A stretch of DNA of 64,000 nt from Acidimicrobiales bacterium (lineage in GTDB: Bacteria; Actinomycetota; Acidimicrobiia; Acidimicrobiales; RAAP-2): the NCBI GenBank assembly GCA_015478655.1, contig JADMIJ010000008.1:22890-86889 (forward strand), read 5' to 3'. Positions 32,623-43,130 of this stretch are shown here, piece by piece. The notes beneath the pieces were generated by a model that saw only the letters and a list, made by a program, of their open reading frames with translations, made no database searches and was not told the origin of the DNA. Numbering within the stretch: the first letter of the stretch is position 1; each line of letters begins with the position of its first letter. A program made the translations under genes and the position numbers.

Positions 32623-35600
32623 TTGTTCCGCCCGGTTCCCAGCGAAGTCGATTTCACCGTCCTCGAAGCCGACGAGCTGGCCCGGTGGAGGGAGCACCGC
32701 GTGTTCGAGCGCTCGGTCGAGCTGCGGGCGGGCGCCGAGCCCTGGGTCTTCTACGAGGGGCCGCCGACGGCCAACGGGCGGCCCGGGCTCCACCATGTAT
32801 GGGCCCGCGTGTACAAGGACCTGTTCTGCCGGTACCGGACCATGCGGGGCTATGCCGTACCCCGCAAGGCCGGCTGGGACACCCACGGCCTGCCCGTCGA
32901 GGTGGAGGTCGAGAAGCAGCTGGGGATCACCGACAAGCGCCAGATCGAAGAGGAAGTGGGCATCGCCGAGTTCACCCGGTTGTGCCGCGAGTCGGTACGC
33001 AACTACGTCGACGAGTGGAAGGGCCTCACCGAGCGCATCGGTTACTGGATCGACATCGACTCGGCCTACTGGACCCTCTCCCCGGAGTACATCGAGTCGG
33101 TGTGGTGGAACCTCAAGTGCCTCTGGGACCAGGGGCTGCTCTATGAGGACATCAAGGTCGTCCCGTACTGCCCACGCTGCGGCACCCCCTTGAGCAGCCA
33201 CGAGTTGGGTCAGCCCGACGTGTACCTCGAGGTGGTCGACGAGTCGGCCTACGTCTTGTTCCCCCTCTTGGACGGGGGGGAGGCCGCCGAACGCCTGCGG
33301 GCCCTCCTCGACCGTGACTCACTGCGCGGGCTCTCGCTGATGGCCTGGACGACGACACCATGGACGTTGCTGTCCAACACCGGCGCCGCCGTCGGGCCCG
33401 AGCTCGACTACGCCGTGGTCGGCAACGCCATCGTGGCCGCCGACCTGGTCGAGCAGGTCTTCGGTGAGGGCACCGTCGTCGACCGCCGGGTGGCGGGCCG
33501 CGATCTGGTCGGGCTCCGCTACGAGCGGCCGTTCGACGATGTCCAGCCCAGCCCCGGATCGGCCAGCGGCGAGGGTTGGCGGGTGGTGGCCGGTGCCTTC
33601 GTGGAGGCGGACGAAGGGACTGGCATCGTCCATCTGGCCCCGGCCTTCGGCGAGATCGACCGGCAGGTCGGTCGGGAGAACGGCCTGCCCACCCTCAATC
33701 CCGTGGGGCCCGACGGGCGTTTCACGGCCGAGGTGCCCTGGTTGGCCGGGCAGGGCGTCCGCGACACCAACGGCACGGTCAACGACCGCCTCGAGGCCTC
33801 CGGCCGGCTCTTCCAGCGGTTCGACTACATCCACCCCTATCCGCACTGCTGGCGCTGCGGCACGCCGCTCATCTACTGGGGCAAGCCCAGTTGGTACATC
33901 AGAACCTCGGACCGGAAGGCTGAACTGGTGGCGCAGAACCAGACCATCGGATGGCATCCCGAGCACATCCGGGACGGCCGGATGGGGGAGTGGCTGGCCA
34001 ACAACGTGGACTGGGCGCTCTCCCGCGACCGGTTCTGGGGCACGCCGCTCCCGATCTGGCGATGCGACAAAGGTCACGTCCATTGCGTCGGATCGTTGGC
34101 GGAACTGTCGGAGCTGGCCGGCCACGACGTGTCCGGCGTCGATCCTCACCGGCCCGACATCGACGCCGTCACCTTCCCGTGTGCCGAGTGCGCGGGAGCA
34201 GCGGGTGTCAACATCGGCGGGGACGACGACTCGACCATGCGCCGGGTCGAGCCGGTCATCGATGCCTGGTTCGACTCGGGGTCGATGCCGTCGGCCCAGT
34301 GGGGCTACCCGCTGACCCCGGGCTCCGAGGGGAGTTTCGTGTACCCGGCCGACTTCATTTGCGAGGCCATCGACCAGACGCGGGGATGGTTCTATTCCTT
34401 GCTGGCCGTCAACACCCTGGTCCGAGGGTCGACTCCCTACCGGAACGTCCTCTGCCTCGGGCACATCGTGGATGCCGACGGCCGCAAGATGTCCAAGAGC
34501 ATCGGGAACGTCATCGACCCCTGGGAGATCCTGTCCACCCGGGGGGCCGACCCGCTGCGCTGGTGGATGTTCTCGCAGGGATCGCCATGGACGCCGACCC
34601 GGGTCAGCTTCGAGGTCATCGACGCGGCCATGCGGGACTCGTTGCTCACCCTGTGGAACACGTTTTCGTTCTTCACCACATACGCCTCGCTCAACGGGTT
34701 CGACCCTGCAGACCCCTCCATTCCCGCTCCGGATGATCGCTCCGTCCTCGACCGGTGGATGCGGTCCCGGCTCTACGCCACCGTGGAGGCCGCCACCGTT
34801 GCGTTGGACGACTACGAACCGTTTCCCGCCGCCACCGCCATTGCCCGCCTGATCGACGACGCCTCGAACTGGTACGTCCGGCGGAGCCGCCGGCGCTTCT
34901 GGCGAACCGATCCCGATGCCGATCCGGTTGACTCGCTCGGGGCCCAGGCCACGCTGCACGAAGTGTTGGTGGTGGTGGCCGGGCTGTTGGCGCCCCTGTG
35001 CCCGTTCCTGGCCGACCGTATGTGGCGCGACCTCACCGGTGCCGCCGACGCCGACTCGGTTCACCTGGCCGACTGGCCGGCCAGGCAACCCGGCGCCCTC
35101 GACCCGGGGCTGGAGGAGGGGATGGCCCTGGCCCGACGACTCTCGTCATTGGGACGGGCGGCGCGCGCCGAGGCGGGCATGAAGGTCCGACAGCCCCTGG
35201 CCCGCGCCCTGGTCTACCTCCCTCCGGGGAGCCCGACGCCCCCGGCCGGGGTGGTGGAGGACGAGCTCAATGTGGACCGGGTGGAAGCCACCGGCGAGCT
35301 CGGCGACGTGCTGGCCTACGAGTTGGTCCCCAACTTCAAGCTGCTCGGGCCCCGGCTCGGGTCGAGGGTCCAACAGGTGCGGGCGGCCATGAGCTCGGTC
35401 GACGGGATGGCGGCGGCAGCCGACCTGGCGGAAGGGCGTCCCGTGGTGGTCGACGTCGACGGCGGCCCCATCGAGCTCAGCGGGGACGAGGTCGAGCTGC
35501 GGGTGCGGGCCCAGGCCGGGTTCGCCGTCTCCCGCGACGGGGCCGAAGTGGTGGCGCTCGACCTGGCCCTCGATGACGATCTCCGTCGCCGGGGCCTGGC

Positions 35601-35844
35601 CCGTGAGGTCATCCGCCATGTGCAAGACCTGCGCAAGGCCACGGGCCTCGAAGTCTCCGACTGGATCCATCTCCATCTGGTCGGGCTCGATGATCTGCGG
35701 CCGCTGATCGACACCGTGGCCCGCGAGGTGCTGGCCCGCTCCATCACGACCACCCCGCCGCACGAGGCCGGGGAAGGGACCACGCTCGAGCTCGAGGACG
35801 GCGAATCGGTTCGTGCCGTGACGATCTGGGTGGTGAAGGCTTGA
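32623..35844 (+). CDS. ileS: Isoleucyl-tRNA synthetase, type 2, with GLHH signature
   Basis: A 1073-residue class I synthetase charging tRNA-Ile. EGPPTANGRPGLHHVWARVYKD is the ATP-binding region. The usual HxGH reads GLHH at residues 55-58, and WDTHGLPVE follows. The editing domain shows TTPWTLLSNTGA, WDWALSRDR-type NVDWALSRDRFWGTPLP follows, and GRKMSKSIGN is the KMSKS loop (about residue 622). Length and the HHV.AR signature fit the type 2 (eukaryote-like) IleRS, which resists mupirocin. A TTG at 32623 with GAGGGAG upstream is the start. It overlaps the FGGY kinase start in TTGA. Confidence 0.97.
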   Translation: MFRPVPSEVDFTVLEADELARWREHRVFERSVELRAGAEPWVFYEGPPTANGRPGLHHVWARVYKDLFCRYRTMRGYAVPRKAGWDTHGLPVEVEVEKQLGITDKRQIEEEVGIAEFTRLCRESVRNYVDEWKGLTERIGYWIDIDSAYWTLSPEYIESVWWNLKCLWDQGLLYEDIKVVPYCPRCGTPLSSHELGQPDVYLEVVDESAYVLFPLLDGGEAAERLRALLDRDSLRGLSLMAWTTTPWTLLSNTGAAVGPELDYAVVGNAIVAADLVEQVFGEGTVVDRRVAGRDLVGLRYERPFDDVQPSPGSASGEGWRVVAGAFVEADEGTGIVHLAPAFGEIDRQVGRENGLPTLNPVGPDGRFTAEVPWLAGQGVRDTNGTVNDRLEASGRLFQRFDYIHPYPHCWRCGTPLIYWGKPSWYIRTSDRKAELVAQNQTIGWHPEHIRDGRMGEWLANNVDWALSRDRFWGTPLPIWRCDKGHVHCVGSLAELSELAGHDVSGVDPHRPDIDAVTFPCAECAGAAGVNIGGDDDSTMRRVEPVIDAWFDSGSMPSAQWGYPLTPGSEGSFVYPADFICEAIDQTRGWFYSLLAVNTLVRGSTPYRNVLCLGHIVDADGRKMSKSIGNVIDPWEILSTRGADPLRWWMFSQGSPWTPTRVSFEVIDAAMRDSLLTLWNTFSFFTTYASLNGFDPADPSIPAPDDRSVLDRWMRSRLYATVEAATVALDDYEPFPAATAIARLIDDASNWYVRRSRRRFWRTDPDADPVDSLGAQATLHEVLVVVAGLLAPLCPFLADRMWRDLTGAADADSVHLADWPARQPGALDPGLEEGMALARRLSSLGRAARAEAGMKVRQPLARALVYLPPGSPTPPAGVVEDELNVDRVEATGELGDVLAYELVPNFKLLGPRLGSRVQQVRAAMSSVDGMAAAADLAEGRPVVVDVDGGPIELSGDEVELRVRAQAGFAVSRDGAEVVALDLALDDDLRRRGLAREVIRHVQDLRKATGLEVSDWIHLHLVGLDDLRPLIDTVAREVLARSITTTPPHEAGEGTTLELEDGESVRAVTIWVVKA

Positions 35845-37415
35845 CTCCCGACGATGCCGCGGGAAGTGCCGGAGCCGGCGAGCAGTATGTGCTGGCCGTC
35901 GACCTGGGCACGGGCGGGCCCAAGGTGGCACTGGTGACGACGGGCGGGCGGATCCTCGCCCACGCCGCCAGACCGGTGGCCCTCCATCTCCTCGAGGGCG
36001 GCGGTGCAGAACAGGATCCCGATGAATGGTGGTCGGCCATCTGCGGCGCCTCTCGCCAGGCCGTCGAGTCGGCCGGCGTTCGAGGCGACGATCTCATCGG
36101 GGTGGGGTGCACGTCCCAGTGGTCGGGCACGGTGGCGGTGGGGGCCGATGGCACCCCCTTGATGCGGGCTGTCATCTGGATGGACTCGCGTGGCAACAAG
36201 GCCATCCGTGAAGTCGCCGGGGGCCCCGTCAACGTGCTCGGTTACGACCCGCGCAAGATCCTCCGGTGGGTGCAGGTGACAGGCGGCGCCCCGGGGCTGT
36301 CGGGCAAGGACCCCGTCTCCCACATCCTGTTCATACGCGACGAGTTCCCCGAGGTGTACCGGGACACCGCCACCTTCCTGGAGCCGGTCGACTATCTCAA
36401 CCTCAAGCTGACCGGGCGGACGTGCGCCTCGTTCGACTCCATCGCCGCCCACTGGGTCACGGACAACCGGGCGATCGATCGCGTGGCCTACGACGCGCGG
36501 CTGCTCGAGCTCACCGGTCTCGACCGGGCCAAGCTGCCCGACCTGGTGCCACCGGGGACCGTCATTGGCGCACTCACGGCGGAGGCGGCGTCCGACCTCG
36601 GCGTGCCGGCCGGACTCCGGGTGTCGGTGGGCTCGGGGGATGTGCATTCGGCGGTGTTCGGTTCCGGGGCGGTAGCCGACTACGAGGCCCACCTCTACAT
36701 CGGCACCTCGTCCTGGATCTCGGCCCACGTCCCCTTCAAGAAGACCGCTCCCACCAGCAACGTGGCCTCGATCCCGGCCGCCCTGGCCGGCAAATACCTC
36801 ATCGTCGACGAGCACGAGACCGCCGGTGCCTGCCTCACCTTCCTGCGCGACAACCTCGGGTTCGCCGAGGACTTCGAGAGCATGAACGCCATGGTGGACA
36901 GCGTCGAGCCCGGAAGCGGGAGGGTGCTGTTCACTCCATGGCTCAACGGGGAGCGGTCCCCGGTCGATGACCACACCATCCGGGGCGGGTTCCACAACCT
37001 GTCGCTCTCGACCACCCGGGCCCAGATGGTCCGGGCCGTGTACGAGGGAGTGGCCTTCAACTCGAGATGGCTGCTCGAGGCGGTGGAGAAGTTCGCCGGC
37101 CGGCGGCTCGAGTCGCTGGCCTTCATCGGGGGCGGGGCCAACTCGGACCAGTGGGCCCAGATCCACGCCGACGTCCTGGGGCGCGAGATCCGCCAGGTGA
37201 CCGACCCGGTGCTGGCCAACGTGCGCGGCGCCGCCCTCATCACGCTGGTGGCCCTGGGCCGGCTGCCGGTCGAGCAGATTCCGGACATGGTCGAGGTCCG
37301 GCGCACGTTCGTCCCCGATCCCTCGACGGCCGGCGAGTACGACATCCTGTTCAATGAGTTCGTGAACCTCTACAAACAGACCAAGGGCATCTTCAAACGG
37401 CTCAACCGGTTCTGA
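35841..37415 (+). CDS. FGGY-family carbohydrate kinase (xylulokinase-like)
   Basis: A 524-residue sugar kinase. LAVDLGTGGPKVALV is the N-terminal phosphate motif, CTSQWSGTVAV, then AVIWMDSRGNKAI, and SVGSGDVHSAVFGSG with the conserved catalytic Asp, LYIGTSSW, and FIGGGANSDQWAQIHADVLG near residue 430, the second FGGY signature. Family members phosphorylate xylulose, ribulose, glycerol or related polyols; the exact sugar is not clear. The TTG start overlaps the ileS stop by 4 nt. Coupling of a sugar kinase to ileS has no obvious functional logic. Confidence 0.9.
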   Translation: MTPDDAAGSAGAGEQYVLAVDLGTGGPKVALVTTGGRILAHAARPVALHLLEGGGAEQDPDEWWSAICGASRQAVESAGVRGDDLIGVGCTSQWSGTVAVGADGTPLMRAVIWMDSRGNKAIREVAGGPVNVLGYDPRKILRWVQVTGGAPGLSGKDPVSHILFIRDEFPEVYRDTATFLEPVDYLNLKLTGRTCASFDSIAAHWVTDNRAIDRVAYDARLLELTGLDRAKLPDLVPPGTVIGALTAEAASDLGVPAGLRVSVGSGDVHSAVFGSGAVADYEAHLYIGTSSWISAHVPFKKTAPTSNVASIPAALAGKYLIVDEHETAGACLTFLRDNLGFAEDFESMNAMVDSVEPGSGRVLFTPWLNGERSPVDDHTIRGGFHNLSLSTTRAQMVRAVYEGVAFNSRWLLEAVEKFAGRRLESLAFIGGGANSDQWAQIHADVLGREIRQVTDPVLANVRGAALITLVALGRLPVEQIPDMVEVRRTFVPDPSTAGEYDILFNEFVNLYKQTKGIFKRLNRF

Positions 37416-37452
37416 GCTGCGGAGCCCGGCGCGGGCCCCAACTCGTCCCCGG

Positions 37453-38586
37453 TCAGCTGGAACCCGACACCTTGGCGACCAGGTCGTCCAACTGTTGCAC
37501 CGAACGGTCGAGTGAGAGGTTCTCCACGGCCCACGCTCTCGACCGCCGACCGAGCTCGGGGTCACCGCGTCGCCAGTCGACGAAGCGCTCGATGGTCTTG
37601 GCCAGTTGCTGGGTGTCGTTGGCGGGTACGAGCTGATCGGGGAAGCCCCTCATGGAGTCGGCGATGCCCCCGACGTCGAAGGCCACGACGGGCGTTCCAC
37701 ACGCCATCGCCTCGGCGATGACCAGGCCCTGCGTCTCGGGCACGCTGCTGGGCACGACGACCAGGTCCGCCGCTGCCATCAGAGCAGCCACGTCGGAGCG
37801 GTGGCCGAGGTACGTTGCCCTGCCCTCCGTCATCATCGACTGCAACGAGGCCAGGTAACCCGCGTCGCTGGTGAAGCCGCACACCACTGCGTGTACCGGC
37901 ATGGGGCTCTGGCGTGCCACCTCGACGACGAGGTGGGGGCCCTTGTTGTGCTCGATCCGACCGGCGTAGAGGATCATCCGCTCCTCGCTTCCCACGCCGA
38001 TGCCGCTCCGCACCTCGGCTCGGGCCGACGTTCCCAGGGGAACGAACCGCTCGGAGTCGATCCCGGTCGGCACAACCGTCGTCCGGCTCGGGTCCAGCGC
38101 CGCGGCTGTCGTCCATCGCCTGGCGGCATCCGTGGACGGCACGATCACCGCTGCCGCCCGTCGTATGGAGGCATTGAGCCATCGTGGCTGGCGGCTCGGT
38201 GGCGGGAGATGGAGATGGACCACGACGGGCGCGTGCGCCATCGCCGCCGTCCCGAGGGCCAGGGGGACGTGCCCGGCACTGTGGACATAGATGACCGAGG
38301 GAGCGATCCGCGCCCCCACCACGGCGGCACGGACGACCCCGGCGGCACCGGCCACGGGTGATGAGCGCGACGGGAGGGAAGCACCGATCTTCGTCGTGGT
38401 TGCGGCAAACGCATCCCATTGCGGCCCGTAGTCACCCCTGCTGACGTACATGAGGTGCACCTCCCAACCCCTCCGGGCGAGGCCTCGGAAGATCTCGAGC
38501 TGCGCCGACTCGGTTCCCCCGACCGACCCCAGGTGATCGGCGACGGTGAGGACCCGCTTCGGGCTCGTGGCCGCACCACGCGGCAT
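37453..38586 (-). CDS. GT4-family glycosyltransferase
   Basis: A 377-residue GT-B enzyme. TVADHLGSVGGTESAQLEIFRGLARRGWEVHLMYVSRGDYG is the acceptor-domain start, ILYAGRIEHNKGPHLVVEVARQ begins the nucleotide-sugar domain, and SSVPETQGLVIAEAMACGTPVVAFDVGGI is the E-x7-E motif of retaining GT4 enzymes. The ATG at 38586 has a perfect GGAGG 8 nt upstream; an in-frame TTG at 38604 is less likely. It starts 19 nt after the sulfotransferase stop, so the pair probably makes or decorates one surface glycan. Confidence 0.88.
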   Translation of the reverse strand: MPRGAATSPKRVLTVADHLGSVGGTESAQLEIFRGLARRGWEVHLMYVSRGDYGPQWDAFAATTTKIGASLPSRSSPVAGAAGVVRAAVVGARIAPSVIYVHSAGHVPLALGTAAMAHAPVVVHLHLPPPSRQPRWLNASIRRAAAVIVPSTDAARRWTTAAALDPSRTTVVPTGIDSERFVPLGTSARAEVRSGIGVGSEERMILYAGRIEHNKGPHLVVEVARQSPMPVHAVVCGFTSDAGYLASLQSMMTEGRATYLGHRSDVAALMAAADLVVVPSSVPETQGLVIAEAMACGTPVVAFDVGGIADSMRGFPDQLVPANDTQQLAKTIERFVDWRRGDPELGRRSRAWAVENLSLDRSVQQLDDLVAKVSGSS

Positions 38587-38605
38587 TGCGGGATCCTCCG
38601 TCAAC

Positions 38606-39568
38606 TCACGTCGGCTGGATCACGGGCGAGGACCAGCTGCTCAGGTCCCGCCCGAGCAGCTCACCCAGCGTTACCACCTCGGCGCGGAACTCGTTCTCGA
38701 GCGACCGGCGCAGATCGCCATCCATCGGCTGGCGGGGTTGTTGGCCGGCATTGAGGGATTGGAGACGACCTCCGAGGGACCGTCGGACATTCTGGTTGTG
38801 CACCGCCATCCGACCGAGACGGCGAACGATGGGAGGGGGAGACCGCAGCAGCTTCACCATCCTCTCGCTGCGAGCGACCTTGTTGGCGTTGACCACGGGA
38901 AGATCGGGCTGGAAGGTCGGATCGATCCCGAGGAACTCCAACACGGTGCGGTAGGAGCCGGCCGTATCAACCTTGAGATCGTCGAAGACCACCACATGCA
39001 CACGCTCGGTGCCGACCGCATCGAAGTAACGGATGAGTTGTTCGGAATAGTGCGCGACCTCCCGATAGAAGAGCGCCCAGATCGATTGGCACGCCTCGGG
39101 AATGCGCTCACCCCGCTGGCGGGTCCCCTCGAGGGACAACGCCTCGGCGAAATCGGCCACATCTTCGTCACCCTGGAAGAGCAGCTCGCTGTGGAGCGAG
39201 TGCATCATGTCGATCGGATTGCGCAGGATGGCAATGATGCGGCTGTCCGGGGAGTAGGAGGCGATTTCCCCGGCCGCCCGCTTCGAGGCCAGGTAGCCGA
39301 TCGAGGCGTCGAGTACGTAGCGCTCGTTGGTGGCCTGGCCGAAGTAGGCCAGATAGCTCTGACTGTCGGGTCGCTGCTGATTCCGGTAGGCCAGGTCGCT
39401 CCCGAAGAAGTGGTACTCCTTGCCGGCAGCAAAGATGTCGGGGTGCTTTCCGAGGTAGGACCACATGGCCGTGGTCCCACACTTCGGGGCTCCGACGATG
39501 AACAGGTTTGGGATTCTCGACATGACCCTCGTTCGTGCGACCGCCCAGGACCCGGTGCCACCGGTCAT
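38606..39568 (-). CDS. PAPS-dependent sulfotransferase
   Basis: A 320-residue sulfotransferase. LFIVGAPKCGTTAMWSYLGKHPDI is the 5'-phosphosulfate loop (about residues 22-45), and IIAILRNPIDMMHSLHSELL is the 3'-phosphate motif with the conserved Arg and Ser. Such enzymes move sulfate from PAPS to carbohydrate or lipid hydroxyls. The ATG at 39568 has GAGG 5-6 nt upstream; an in-frame ATG at 39523 is an alternative. Upstream frame to 39799 lies inside leuA antisense composition and is rejected. Confidence 0.88.
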   Translation of the reverse strand: MTGGTGSWAVARTRVMSRIPNLFIVGAPKCGTTAMWSYLGKHPDIFAAGKEYHFFGSDLAYRNQQRPDSQSYLAYFGQATNERYVLDASIGYLASKRAAGEIASYSPDSRIIAILRNPIDMMHSLHSELLFQGDEDVADFAEALSLEGTRQRGERIPEACQSIWALFYREVAHYSEQLIRYFDAVGTERVHVVVFDDLKVDTAGSYRTVLEFLGIDPTFQPDLPVVNANKVARSERMVKLLRSPPPIVRRLGRMAVHNQNVRRSLGGRLQSLNAGQQPRQPMDGDLRRSLENEFRAEVVTLGELLGRDLSSWSSPVIQPT

Positions 39569-39696
39569 CTTGTCCTCGCCTCGTCTCGAAACGCGATGCC
39601 GACGATCACCGGGGTCTGGCGTCCTGGCCAGGCATCCTACGGTAGTTCCCCTGGCACCGACCTGACCCCGCCGGCCTGCTCGTTGGGCCGGTCTTC

Positions 39697-41575
<1,879 letters not shown>

Positions 41576-41578
41576 GCG

Positions 41579-41602
41579 GGCGAACGCGATGTGGCGTTCG
41601 CC
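41579..41602 (-). promoter_or_regulatory. leuA leader pause hairpin
   Basis: A perfect 9-bp stem GGCGAACGC/GCGTTCGCC with a 6-nt loop starts 1 nt after the leader peptide stop codon. Its place between the Leu codons and the terminator matches the pause/anti-antiterminator element of amino acid attenuators. GTTCG in its downstream arm could pair with CGAAC inside the terminator as an alternative fold. Confidence 0.75.
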
Positions 41603-41603
41603 G

Positions 41604-41642
41604 TCAGGTAAGAAGCAGCTCGGAGGTTGTGGCGATGTACAT
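41604..41642 (-). CDS. leuA leader peptide MYIATTSELLLT
   Basis: A 12-residue open frame on the minus strand, ATG at 41642 and TGA at 41604-41606, encoding MYIATTSELLLT. It has three consecutive Leu codons (CTG CTT CTT), two of them CTT, a codon rare in this GC-rich genome, so translation would stall readily when charged Leu-tRNA is short. The pause hairpin and terminator follow directly, then leuA. The ribosome-binding site is weak. A promoter-like TTGACG (41680-41675) and CACCAT (41657-41652) 17 nt apart would put the transcript start almost at the ATG. Confidence 0.82.
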   Translation of the reverse strand: MYIATTSELLLT

Positions 41643-41651
41643 GATCCATCC

Positions 41652-41680
41652 ATGGTGGCAGGCGGCCCTGGATTCGTCAA
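41652..41680 (-). promoter_or_regulatory. Candidate leuA promoter
   Basis: TTGACG (minus strand 41680-41675), a 17-nt spacer and CACCAT (41657-41652). The -35 is near consensus, the -10 weak. It overlaps the stop codon of the upstream acyltransferase and sits just before the leader peptide, which would then have almost no 5' leader. Confidence 0.45.
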
Positions 41681-43074
41681 GCACCACCGGTGCGCCAGCC
41701 CAGGACCACACCGGCGGCGGCCACCACCGCGGACCGGTCGGCCAGCAGGGACGTGCGTAGCGGGCCCCGGTGACGCGCCAGCCGGAGGCCCTCGATGGCG
41801 CCTCCCATGCGGCGGACCCGTTCGATCATCCGGATCGTCAGGTAGCCACAGGCCGGAGCGCCCAGCGCCCCGAGGAGCCCGACCGCCGGACCGAAGGCGA
41901 GCCCGAGGATCACGCCGATCCCGGTGTAGACGGCGGTGAAGGAGAAGAAGCATCCCAGCAGCTTCACCGTGGCCCGCATCCCCTCGTTGCGGGGTATCCG
42001 GCTCAGCCGCCGGACCAACTCGTAGGGGGCGACGTGCACCATCGCTCCCACGGCGGCGAAGGGTGCGGCGCCGATCGCCTTGGCCAGGCTCCACAGGAGG
42101 GCCCGGCGGAGCCGACCCGATCGGTAACTGGCCATCACCTGGGCATCGCTGAATCCGAGCAGGGCGAGATGTCGCCCGTAGGTGTCATGGGCCTGGCGTA
42201 GGGCGTCCACGGGCCCAACCAGACCCGGCAGGGTCTCGGCGTGGGTGAGCGCCTCCGCCAGCTGTTGGCGCCGGGCCAGGCCGACTTCGCGGGGGAGGGT
42301 CGTTTCCTGTCGGGCCACGATCTCGGCGATGTCGGCCAGCGCGTCGGCCTCGGCCCACGACGAGTAGTCCGGCACCAGGCGGCGGAGCCGTGCTGTCAGG
42401 TCATCGGTGAGCGAGCGCACGGCGACGTGATCGTCGACCCGGTACTCGTCCATCCAACGGCTGACGGGTTCGGGGACACCCACCCGGACCAACGCCCGCG
42501 AGCGGAATCTCTGCTTGGCGTCGTAGATGAGGCCGACGGCCACCGTCTCGACGTGGTCCAAGCCGGCGGCGGCGGCGCCGAGGGCGATGCGGGCGGCTCC
42601 CGTACGGAGCGGCTGCAGTCCCGGTTCGTCGTGGCTGATCCCCTCTGGGAAGACGGCCACCATCCCGCCCGGGGCCAGCAGCCGGTTGGACACCGCGAAC
42701 GCACCGGTGTTCCGCGCTGTGGACACCCCGTCCTGGGCCCGGTGGATGGGCACCACGCCCCCGAGTTTGAGGAACGGCCACAGCACCGGAATGCGAAAGA
42801 GGGTGGCCTTGCCCAGAAATCTCGGATACCGACCCAGGGCGGCCATCAGCAGCAGGCCGTCCACCAGGCCGTTCCGATGGTTGGCGACCAGGACGGTGGG
42901 GCGCCCCGACTCGAGTCGCTCGCCGCTCTCGACGTGCACGTGACGAAAGAAGATGCGGATGAGGATCCTCGCCAGGCCGGCCATGGCCAGGTCCGCCGCC
43001 GACCGCATGCGGCCGGCGGCGGACCGATCGGGCACGGCCCGGGGGCGTTCCGGCGCCGTGGATGCCCGAATCAC
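41677..43074 (-). CDS. PlsC-like 1-acyl-glycerol-3-phosphate acyltransferase
   Basis: A 465-residue protein with a glycerolipid acyltransferase domain: VLVANHRNGLVDGLLLM (NH-x4-x-D motif, about residue 65), LGKATLFRIPVLWPFLKLGGVVPIHR and VAVFPEGISHDEPGLQPLRTGAARIAL, the motif III region. The C-terminal half has extra helices including LLGCFFSFTAVYTGIGVILGLAFGPAVGLLGALGAPAC and is longer than a basic PlsC. A GTG at 43074 follows AGAGGG closely; an ATG at 43008 is the alternative. It lies 56 nt downstream of the GS-like gene. Confidence 0.85.
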   Translation of the reverse strand: MIRASTAPERPRAVPDRSAAGRMRSAADLAMAGLARILIRIFFRHVHVESGERLESGRPTVLVANHRNGLVDGLLLMAALGRYPRFLGKATLFRIPVLWPFLKLGGVVPIHRAQDGVSTARNTGAFAVSNRLLAPGGMVAVFPEGISHDEPGLQPLRTGAARIALGAAAAGLDHVETVAVGLIYDAKQRFRSRALVRVGVPEPVSRWMDEYRVDDHVAVRSLTDDLTARLRRLVPDYSSWAEADALADIAEIVARQETTLPREVGLARRQQLAEALTHAETLPGLVGPVDALRQAHDTYGRHLALLGFSDAQVMASYRSGRLRRALLWSLAKAIGAAPFAAVGAMVHVAPYELVRRLSRIPRNEGMRATVKLLGCFFSFTAVYTGIGVILGLAFGPAVGLLGALGAPACGYLTIRMIERVRRMGGAIEGLRLARHRGPLRTSLLADRSAVVAAAGVVLGWRTGGA

Positions 43075-43130
43075 ACCCTCTATTCGGAGCTGCGCGCCTC
43101 TTGGTTGACGGCCAGCCCGAGGGCTGGGCG

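Noticed and set aside
41643..41660. Alternative leader peptide from the upstream ATGs before leuA
   Set aside because: Frames from the nearby upstream ATGs read through the hairpins without a Leu run; the MYIATTSELLLT frame ends just before the pause stem as an attenuator should.
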